The position numbers and the translations under genes were made by a program. Shown here one piece after another: positions 55,381 to 64,000 of a stretch of DNA of 64,000 bases; position 1 is the first letter of the stretch, and each line of letters starts with the position of its first letter. The notes below the pieces were generated by a model. That model saw only the letters and a list, made by a program, of their open reading frames with translations. It did no database searches and was not told the origin of the DNA. The DNA comes from Amphiduros pacificus (taxonomy: Eukaryota; Annelida; Polychaeta; Phyllodocida; Hesionidae): positions 13,448,001 through 13,512,000 of the forward strand of contig OX439002.1 in the NCBI GenBank assembly GCA_949316495.1. The letters run 5' to 3'.

Positions 55381-55619
55381 ATTACACCCATTTATGTACC
55401 CATTTAACTTTGCCACCATGGTGGGTCAACATGTGAGCTTTGCTCTTTTATCAGTCTTATATGTATAAATACATTGATAAGAAATATGAACATCCATAGT
55501 TGCCTAATATTGTACATGGATTGCTGGTCACTTTTAAATGAATGGTTATTGTGTTGCAATTTGAGATGAAGGTAAATGAGCATATGCCACTTATTCTGAG
55601 TTCCAATGTTGAAATGCAG

Positions 55620-55800
55620 ACAGATGTTGATTGCCACCTCCCACCATTGTTACTGTGGACATTTCTTGTATCTATGGTAACAATTTGTAAGCTGCTCTCA
55701 GATTGGTTGAAATAATCGCACTAATCCCACCACTCTCTCAGCTACTGTGATTGGTCTATAAACTGGATGTACATAGGGCCCTCATAATATTATTAGGATA
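55620..55800. repeat. Dispersed repeat, copy 2 (matches 35490-35740)
   Basis: CCACCATTGTTACTGTGGACA, AATTTGTAAGCTGCTCTCAG and ATTGGTTGAAATAAT correspond to the 35.5 kb copy. It ends near CATAATATTATTAGG. Confidence 0.5.
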
Positions 55801-55964
55801 AATTACATAATAAGAAAATACTTTGGCAAACAGCCAGGGAGACCCATATTAAGGCAGATTTGGATATCCTACTGCTATCATAGATAATAAAGTAAATAAA
55901 TAGAATTAACTGTTAACAGAATTATATAGAAAACTAAATAATAAAGTATAAATAAACAGAATTA

Positions 55965-56790
55965 CCGTAATTACTCATGTATAGGACGAGCTTCAGCTGA
56001 CGCTTGGCGGCCATATTAAAAGTGAAATGTAAATATGCTTACGAAACAAGATCTTAACAGTCTTATACACTAGTATATACGGTAAAACGTAAATACGATG
56101 TTCATATTTTCGAAATAACGAATATCGGAGGTAGCGGATCGATTTTAATTGCGTTTTAAATGATAAATAAAGGTATTTACCCAATATTATCACAAATTTG
56201 CTTTCCAGGTCAAGAACAGAATAAAACCATCCATTCATTTAACATGCATTACGCAATACGAGGTCGTCATTTTAAAAAGCGGGAGTGACGTAGCGGATCA
56301 ATTTTAATTGCGTTTTAAACGATAAATAAAGGTATTTACCCAATATTATCACAAATTGTTTGAGAACAGAACAAAACTGTCAATCCATTTAAAACGCAAT
56401 TAAAATCGATCCACGTGTGAAAGCATTTCTGTTAAAAAGGGAAGACACGACTGAAAGCAGTGGAAACAATGACGAAATGCAAAACTGTGAACGCTGATAA
56501 TTGGTATCATTGGTATCAGTGAAATTTTACTAATTTTCACACCACTGAATGGGAAGACATCAAAGGCAGAATTGAATTGTGTGATATATTTAAATAATAT
56601 GTCCGATATTCGTTAATATGTCCGATATTCGTTATTTTGAAAATAAGAATGTTCGTAATGAAAACTCGTAGTGCCGTAATTTTTGGGCGTAAATCCTCGT
56701 CCACAGGTTGCTCTCGTGTATAAGATGACCCCCCAAACATAAGTAAGGATTTGTGGACAAAAACCGAGACTTATACACGAGTAAATACGG
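55965..56790. mobile_element. TA-flanked MITE-like element, family M1, second copy
   Basis: The left end CCGTAATTACTCATGTATAG and inverted right end CCGTATTTACTCGTGTATAA are flanked by TA. The right arm matches that of the 39261 copy (GTAGTGCCGTAATTTTT, AAATCCTCGTCCACAGGTTG). The inside carries the module ATCGATTTTAATTGCGTTTT-AAATGATAAATAAAGG twice (near 56135 and 56290), so part of it is tandemly duplicated. Confidence 0.75.
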
Positions 56791-57081
56791 TATATAGAAA
56801 ACTGCATAATAAATTTATTACTGTATTCCTTTGAACTTAAATTATCCATAACATGTTATCTAAATTACTTATCACAAGATTGGTGATGGTGGGTGCAACA
56901 TGGGTACCCATAGCTAAACCCTTGAAAAAAATGTAATCACCCATTTGTTTTACTTTTAACCTTGCACCCCACATTAACCTGTAAAGTACACCACTTGTCC
57001 TTGAATAAAGTGAGTAAGATTTGTTTGAATTCTTTATGAAAATGTTTTTCTGAATTTTTTATTTATTTCTGTCTCTATAGA

Positions 57082-57415
57082 TAGATTCTGAAATCTAAAA
57101 TGGATCAAGAAAGCAAAAAGATACAAAGGAACTATAAGGACCTATTAAGAGTTGAAGCAGTAGATATTATGCCAGATCTGTATCAGAATGATGTCATCTC
57201 GACTGAAGATATGCAACGTGTAGAGGCTAAAGTTACAACTCAAGATAAAATGAAGGAACTCATCCGATTAATTCAAACGAAAGGAAGTAAAAAGGCATAT
57301 CCTGTCCTCCGGGAAGCTCTCTTAAATGAGTATAAATGGATCGTAGAACAAATGGATGGAACTGTTATAAGTGAATCAGAATCTTCTGGAGAGGAAGAAA
57401 GGGAACAAGTAAAAG
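57082..57415 (+). CDS. CRADD: CRADD-like adaptor, exon with the CARD (coding from 57100)
   Basis: The exon begins after TCTCTATAG at 57081. ATG follows at 57100, after 18 bases of 5' UTR. Residues 1-90 form a CARD: an N-terminal helix (RNYKDLLRVEAVDIMPDLY), ISTEDMQRVEA, KMKELIRLIQTKGSKKAY and EALLNEYKWIVEQM. This is the CARD ending seen in human CRADD (about residues 60-85). A Ser/Glu-rich linker (SESESSGEEEREQ) follows. The donor is AAAAG/GTGTTT at 57415. The earlier GT at 57409 is rejected because it would put TGA in frame in the next exon. CRADD bridges caspase-2 to PIDD1 through CARD and death domain. Confidence 0.85.
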
Positions 57416-57533
57416 GTGTTTTGATATATTTATGTCAAAGGGGAAAAAATCAATATGTGTTAATTTGACATGATATTTTCTTGAATATGAGTGCAAATTT
57501 TTGTTGGATAACTGAAAATCAATTTAATTTTAG

Positions 57534-57779
57534 AACTTACACATGATATTGTGAGGAAGGTTTGCAATGACCCAGAAATACTCAATGATTGGAAAAATTT
57601 TGGACGTTCTCTTGGGCTTGAAGAGGGTGACATTGCAGAAATAGATTATGCTAATCAGAGAAGCGTGAAAGAAGCAGTTTACCAAGTTACAGTAAAATGG
57701 AGGTCTAAATTTGGTGAGAAAGCCAACTTTAAAGCTTTAATCCAGTGCCTACGTAGTATTGAAGCCAACAATCTTGCTG
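57534..57779 (+). CDS. CRADD: CRADD-like adaptor, exon with the death domain
   Basis: Acceptor TTTTAG, donor GCTG/GTAAGT. It encodes a death domain: LTHDIVRKVCNDPEILNDW, KNFGRSLGLEEGDIAEI, VYQVTVKWRSKFGEKANFKA and LIQCLRSIEANN. The W...LGL..gDI pattern and RWR..FG..A.F..L...LR.IE are the landmarks shared with human CRADD. Order CARD then death domain, and total size (194 residues against 199 in human), set this apart from FADD or plain CARD proteins. Confidence 0.87.
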
Positions 57780-57883
57780 GTAAGTAAGCAAAATAAAGAA
57801 TTGTTGTCTTAAGAATTTCTTGTTTATTCATTAGGGTTGAAAAATTAGTTGTTTATTTATTTTGTATTGTTTCACTGTTTTAG

Positions 57884-57906
57884 ATAAATTGGATGGAAAG
57901 AAATGA
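57884..57906 (+). CDS. CRADD: CRADD-like adaptor, last coding exon
   Basis: After GTTTTAG at 57883, the split codon gives Asp, then KLDGKK and TGA at 57904-57906. A 23-base coding exon that closes the frame cleanly. If it is skipped, reading on through the intron after 57779 gives only GK before TAA, so the protein hardly changes. Confidence 0.7.
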
Positions 57907-60284
57907 AAAAAACAATCCAGGAATGGTTTGGACGTAAAGAAAGTGCAGCATTATTGTCATTTTAAAAGATGAACATTTAGGGGTGGGAGAGCTCTGAATG
58001 GGGCTGGGCTGCAATCACAGCATAGCCAAGTGGTATGAAGTTATACCGTTGATCTACAACAATTCTCAACGAATCTGGATAATTCTGTTATTTAACCACT
58101 TCTTGGTTTCTTATGAAAGGCATCAAAATGTGTATCATAATTATCACAGATGATTAGATAAAATTTGTTTAGATAAAATATTTTTAATGTTTTGATGGCA
58201 ATATTTTGCCCTCATGGTGAACTATTAAATTGGGGCACATTCCCAAGTTAAAATTGGGCAAAAATCTTTAGTTTAGATTCACAGTCAGGCATCATTCAGA
58301 GCCATCTCACCCCTGATATTTACAACTGTGGGATGGCATTTGTGATATAAATTCAGGGATCTTGTTTTGGGGGAGACAAAAGACAATGGCTCATTAAAAT
58401 CACATTTGTCTCATTTTGATCCAGGTGACAATGCCTTAGGTGAAAATGAACCCATCTTAGTTTTTAATTGTGTTTTTCAACCAGGGCTAACAATCATCAA
58501 TTTCACACATTTTGGTCTTTGATAATCATTATATTATCCTAGAAAACATGGACAGTTGATTATATGTGAGCTGTAGTAGGGGTATACCCACCAGTAACAA
58601 TTCTAATAGTGTGATGATCATATATTATATTGGTGTTCTGTTTGAGTGATATGCACTTCAGAAATCATAAATTGATTTGATTCTTTTAAGATCTTTGTGC
58701 ACACGATCAACAACTTGGCACACATGACATCTGTCCTCTGCTTAAGATGAATATTAATATATCGATCATCAGACTCACATATCTGAAGAAAAATGCATGA
58801 GACATAAATATTGAGTTGTCAATCAGCCAAGAACTGACAGAGCAGTGCCTATTGTATATTTCTGACAAGCTGCAACTTAAGCATGTATGTACATGTATTG
58901 TGATGTAGCAAGGTTACAATATAACATTTCATCATAACATTTCATTTATAAAAATCAAATCAATTTTTCTCAGCCAACAATCTTGTGTTCTGTATGTAAC
59001 ATGTAAACAAGCCAATTTCAAATTTATCCGCCAATGCTATAATTGCGCAAATCCTATGGTCGTGAGCTCTGCTAATTTGTAAAAGTAATTTTAACATAAT
59101 TTACTGTGATTCTAGTTAAATAGATTTGCTATTCTTCAAAACGTTGAGAGAAAAATAGAAGTGAAGTACACATTTGAACATTTGAAAACTGATTTTTTCA
59201 CTCTTTGCATATATTTGATTGCCAAAATATCTTTTTACTTCCAAATTATATAAACAAAAATGAGAAAATCTGTTTTGCTAGGATCACAGTGAATGTTTTT
59301 CTCACTAAAATGACATCAACACAGCTAGAGACAATGAGGAATCTGCAGAACTAATTTGCAAATCATCAACCTTACATTGGTTTGATATGACTTTTTTCCG
59401 GGTTTTATATTATATGAAATAAAGGTTTATATGCAATAGAGGTTTTCCCTGTTGGGAGGCAAATAGTTAATAACATATTATTGTTCCTAAGTGCTTCAGA
59501 ATTGAGTTCAAAGTGTTCCTATATCTGACATGTCATACTAAACTCAATATAATACAGTTGTCCCCCTTCAGACAGACCAACTTGGTTGCATAAAATAGTT
59601 GGATTATCAAGTTTGTTTCTCTGATGGGGATGTTATTTCTGATAAGTTGTTCACATTATGAATTTTGAACTATGCAATACAAGTGCAAGGAGCAGCAGAT
59701 GTCTCTTTGCTGGGGAAGATGTGAAATTGTGTCGGAAGTTAAATCAATTTACATTGAAATCTAGTGTTTGTATTGAAAAAGGACTGTTAGTGCCAGAATA
59801 CAATTTTGTCAGTCTATTGAGTAAAATTACAGTGAAAGAATTGGTTGAAAGTAAATATTTGTAAATCTATTGAAATGTTTGCCTGAGTGTCTAACCCCCT
59901 CCTCATGTCGGCATGACATGTCCTGTATGGACCCTCACAGCATAAAAAGGTTCATAAGGGATGGTAACAGTCAATTGAAATGTCGGACTATTTAAGTGTC
60001 GGATTGCAAAGGATATCTCTATTTACAATCAAAAGGGTAAATATAATCACAATTAGTAAATGATAAGCCCAAGTCTTGTTCCTGATTACTGTCTTATATT
60101 TTGGGATTGAAAGTGAACAAAAGATAAAAACTTCCAGGTGCACATAAAAGTGTATAATCTTTGATCCCAATCAGATGAACACACATGTTACAGTATTTAT
60201 CTTTGGTCTTATCATTGGTCATGATAAAAAAAATCAGATATGATAAAAATCACAGGTCTTTTTTTGTGATGTTTGTTAAATTGA

Positions 60285-60480
60285 GACAACAACTTGAGAC
60301 TTTAGCAGATGATAATTTGGACCAATCAAAATGCACGATACATATTGAATTTGGTCCCAACTTGTTATCTCGACTCTCCTTATTCAATGAGAAACAAAAT
60401 GGCAGCCTCCCTGAAAACTCAGTGATGATAGCTATTTTTGAAAAAAATCAAAAGAATGGACAAGATTAGGAAAGAGGAAA
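60285..60480 (+). repeat. Dispersed repeat D1, partial copy 3
   Basis: ATACATATTGAATTTGGTCC, CTTGTTATCTCG and ACAAAATGGCAGCCTCC match 37010-37095, followed by a degraded match to 37100-37170. Confidence 0.55.
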
Positions 60481-61044
60481 TATTTGGTGGCTCATGAAAG
60501 AGAGTATTTAAGTATAAGTCAATATTTCAATATTTCTTTTAAATTTTTATACTTTAACAGTATTATCATTAAATACTGAAACAATATCAGTAGGGCGTGA
60601 GGATTCTGCTGCAGGTTTATGTAAGGCCAGGAAAAATGAAATTTATTTTTTCTCAACACCAAATTTTAACAACAGATAACAACCCTTAACAACCCATTTC
60701 CCCACTAACATTAATGAGCAAAACATTTTCTTCTTGGCCTTAAAATCAGAGAAATATTAATTGTACATGTATAGAGAAAATTTCCCAATTAACTGGGAAA
60801 TGATATATTGCATTTTTAGTTAAGTTTCTCGTCTCTTAACACTTTTATAAATAAAGGCTGTTAACAAAACATAAGGCTTTTTTATTATGTTATTTCACCA
60901 AAATTCACCAGCACCAAAGAAATGGTAGCATTAATAGTTTTGTTTCAGAAAAAAAAATATTATGGTAACAAATTATGTGGAATTGGCTTTATTTTACCAT
61001 TTAAGAAAGTGGAATATTTCAAAATCAAGACCTATTTCAAGCAT

Positions 61045-61520
61045 TCTTTAAGTCATAGGCAATTATACAGAAGTCTTGGGTATGCTTAAATGATATGGGG
61101 CCATAAAACTGATACAAGCAAGCTATCTCACTAAAATCAACCAAAATACACCAACCATGGTTATTGTGTTTTGTTGAAAGTGCCAAGTACGGACTGTACT
61201 CTTTTGACCACCAGGTGGTCACATGTATACAAGCATGTGATCTCTATTGTGGTCAGTCCGGGTGTTAGACATGTACCAATGGACAAACCGGCCACTATAA
61301 GCCAATTTACTCCACTGTCCTAATTTGATGGTGCCCCATGCAAAACTTTAATAAGCTGGTGTTAGCACTAGAACACTGGTCAGATAAGCAAGATTGGTTG
61401 AAAGTGTCCATTGCATGATTTAGATTTTAACAGAAGACTCATCTACTTTCAAATGAGACAAATTTATGTAGGGGAAATAAGATGGGTGATAACATTTGAT
61501 CACAAACTTTTTGGTATCTT
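61045..61520 (+). repeat. Dispersed repeat D3, copy 2
   Basis: It aligns with 33560-34045 in the same orientation. Its reading differs by many substitutions and small indels. It ends close to GATGGGTGATAACATTTGATC. Confidence 0.65.
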
Positions 61521-61633
61521 AGCAAAGGTTAACAAATCAAATTATTTTCTGCACCCCTTTCCACCTAACTTTGAATAAACCCAAAGGCATGTACCAGTAT
61601 GATTGATTACCACAATCACAGTACATATATATA

Positions 61634-62262
61634 TACCGTATCCGCTCGGGTTAGCGCCCATGGGCGGCTAATTGGGGACAAAGTAAAAGAGGGGGGTGGG
61701 CGTTTACCCAAGCATGGGCGTTTATAAAGGTCGAGAACAGAACAAAACCATCCATTATTGCGCAATATATTAACAATCGTTTTCGCGCTAAAAACAAGAG
61801 CCTCTTCCCGTCACTTCCGCCTTTCAAAATTGCGACCACGTGTTGCGTTGAGTCGTGTCTTCCTTGTTGACAGAAATGCTTTCACACGCGGATCGATTTT
61901 AATTGCATTTCAAATGATAAATAATGAAAACGCTTTGTTTTGAGGCTAAAATCAATGATGTGGAGAAATTGTCGACGTAATTGTGATAATATTAAGTACA
62001 TACCTTTATTTATCATTTAAAACGCAATTAAAATCGATCAGCTACGGATATGAAAGTTCAATTTGACATGTTGGCCGCTCCACTTTTGTCTCGTGGGCAC
62101 CCAGACGCTAAGATAAAGGACGTCACGTACATCGTATTACGTTTTGTGATAATATTGACATGATGGCGGACATCCAGGGAAGGTGGGCGTTTAATGATTT
62201 CTTCCTAAAAAGGGGGGTGGGCGTTAAGCCAAGCATGGGCGCTAACCCGAGCGGATACGGTA
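61634..62262. mobile_element. MITE-like element with perfect 27-bp inverted ends, family M3
   Basis: Positions 61634-61660 and 62236-62262 are exact reverse complements (outer TACCGTATCCGCTCGG, inner GTTAGCGCCCA), flanked by TA/TATA. A second subterminal pair, GGGGGGTGGGCGTT..CCAAGCATGGGCG, is also repeated in direct and inverted form. The core carries GATCGATTTTAATTGCATTT and its inverse near 62010-62040, plus GGTCGAGAACAGAACAAAAC, shared with the M1 family. No transposase. The perfect ends suggest recent movement. Confidence 0.88.
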
Positions 62263-63402
62263 TAATTACACAAGGGCATGGGATAGGAAAGTCTGGTAAC
62301 CAGGATGAAAAGACTTTTGGCCTTTAAAAGGCAAGGAGGCAGATTAACAAGCCATGCAACATTACACATACCGGTACCTTACATGATATTTGAATAGATT
62401 ATAATGAAATATTCATGCAATTTTACAACCAAATTAAAAGCTATTTAATCTAACAAAGTTATTTGCAGTGGGATTCTCAGTCTACTCCTTTCTGAACTTT
62501 TGGTTATAAGTTAAATAATATCAGATTCTGCTTACATACATGTACATGTAATTACTATTTACATCCCTGATAACAGATGTTGGGCCAAGGTGCAGGTGCT
62601 AACAGCACAATTCCCCAGGGGGAGGGCTGGCAGCCCTTGGGCTGAGGGCCAAATCACATACCAATGTTGTGAAAATTAGAAAACAGAAACACAGAAGAAA
62701 CCAAAGCTTAGAACATATGTTACATATAAAAGCATTTTTGGGGAAATATTTAGGCAGCAACATAGGTATGTGATAATGAATAACAATAATTACATGCTTT
62801 TCCAAAAAGAAAGAAAAATGCAAACTTCACAAGATTTGTTTTTGTATATTCAATAAATCTAAGTACATTTGAGTCAATCAAATTGTGGTATGACTTGGGA
62901 TGATTATTTAGAAATAAAATCAATTTTTTTTTCACAGCCATATGTGGAAAAACATGTGAAAATCTGCTTGCATGAGATTAATCATTCCTAACATAATTCT
63001 ATTTCCCATCACCACATGAAGTGTGTTGAAAAATCAATAGATCAACAGATAAGATCATATAAATGTATTGAACTATTGACTGATAAGATTTAAAAATATA
63101 GCTCATATGAATCTGGTGCACTTTCCAAATGACACAAAAACCTTACAATCTACATGTACCACAGTAAGCCCATTATATACAATACACAAAACTTTTCAAA
63201 ACATAACATACATGCTATATATAATATTAAAGAGATACTTTTTAGTAAAATAAATTTTAGAAATTATATGATTAAATGATCATATATGCGTAAATACATT
63301 AAAATTCGCAGACCCCAAAAAGATATCAGTAACCATGGAAACACAAACCCACATATAAAACTAATCTTGCAACCCCTATAAAATATGATCACTTATTGCG
63401 AT

Positions 63403-63700
63403 TAGTGGCAATGACGTCATCGTGCGGGATTTAATGCACGTGCAGCTCAAGCTGCAATGATCTTCAATTTTTATAACTTTAGTCATAACTTTGTTAATAC
63501 TAGTCCGATTGACATGGTTTTTACACCAAAATAACATATTTTTCATATTCTTTCCGATGCACATAACCATTCTATAATGCGTCCATTTTAAGACCGAAAA
63601 TCGTGACACCGGTATTTTGGCTGCATTGTTGTTTGTTTACTAATTATTTATGTAAGTAGGTAATTGCCTCACGATGACGTCATTCTTTTTTTTCTAGCAC
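63403..63700. mobile_element. Short inverted-repeat element with TGACGTCA in both arms
   Basis: AATGACGTCATCGTG at about 63409 is repeated inverted as CACGATGACGTCATT near 63671, and GCACGTGCA occurs just inside or outside each arm. The centre has ATAACTTTGTTAATACTAGT-CCGATT and GACATGGTTTTTACACC, wording common in MITE families of many animals. Confidence 0.6.
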
Positions 63701-64000
63701 GTGCATTTAAAAGAGCTATTTTTCTCCCAAAAAACATGTTTCCCTTGTGCAGTCATACTAACAGAGCCACAGATCAATGTGCGTTATAATTCTCCATCAT
63801 ACTACAAAAATGTTTCAGAGAAGTGAAAGTTGCCCTTTAATGTAAATACACAAAATAAAGATAAACTATTGCACATAATATCTTCCAGATTGACATATGA
63901 TTTGGCATTTGTTATCAATGATTCAAATTATAAAGTTTATCAATCATATTAAAATATCATTGAATGTTTTAATTCAGTTTATATTCTGTTGTTTATTAAT

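Larger units (their letters stand above)
57907..64000. other. 3' flank of the CRADD-like gene and right end of the window
   Basis: AT-rich, with no coding exon that I can support. It contains a D1 fragment (60285-60480), D3 copy 2 (61045-61520) and inverted-repeat elements at 61634-62262 and 63403-63700. The first AATAAA-type signal I noticed is near 59415, so the 3' UTR length is unclear. Confidence 0.5.

Noticed and set aside
57100-57411. Splice donor at CAA/GTAAAA (57408/57409) for the CRADD-like first coding exon
   Set aside because: Joining it to 57534 gives TGA after six codons. The donor at 57415 gives a continuous death domain.

Overview
This is an AT-rich animal genome window with small spliced exons, large introns and many repeats. 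It looks like a marine invertebrate. Dispersed tandem arrays built on TGACCTTGA/TCAAGGTCA, a tRNA-headed SINE and short TA-flanked inverted-repeat elements resemble what I know from molluscs and other lophotrochozoans. I cannot fix the species or rule out an invertebrate deuterostome.

Three host genes are supported. (1) A plus-strand palmitoyltransferase gene of ZDHHC4 type: its last two coding exons are at 2176-2420 and 6579-6860, and its earlier exons lie off the left edge. (2) A complete minus-strand gene for TTC26 (IFT56), an intraflagellar transport subunit. It runs from an ATG-only first coding exon at 45654-45656 to the stop at 14948. Sixteen coding exons join in frame to 555 residues, about the length of human TTC26 (554). 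It also has a second, intact version of its last exon at 17408-17519. (3) A plus-strand CARD plus death-domain adaptor like CRADD (RAIDD), with three coding exons at 57100-57906 and 194 residues. The ZDHHC4-like and TTC26 genes converge across an 8 kb repeat-rich gap. TTC26 and the CRADD-like gene diverge across an 11 kb gap that holds minisatellites, a truncated LINE, inverted-repeat elements and possible cilium-gene regulatory sites. The three genes have no obvious joint pathway: cilium assembly, apoptosis/inflammation signalling and protein lipidation.

The most striking non-gene structure is a composite repeat, called R1 here. It occurs as four insertions: 2456-3483, 10185-11525 (double-headed), 19870-23819, and 31478-33468 (reversed). 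Each has a hairpin end, then a (GTAT)n or (TA)n microsatellite, then a run of alternating A/B monomers of about 146-147 bp, then a unique tail with a second hairpin end. Every monomer carries inverted TGACCTTGA/TCAAGGTCA-type motifs. A related array (R2) lies at 54240-55380.

A second notable structure is a 56-bp minisatellite at 24032-25163. It has grown out of the intron/exon boundary of TTC26 exon 12, so each of its 20 units carries a copy, exact or slightly changed, of the real splice acceptor and the first 22 coding bases.

Other repeats include minisatellites at 28490-28815 (41 bp) and 50960-52428 (53 bp), a SINE at 42305-42630 and a LINE 3' end at 49790-50346. There are also several MITE-like elements: 15757-15954, 39261-39929, 41849-43742, 43843-44076, 46669-47454, 55965-56790, 61634-62262 and 63403-63700.
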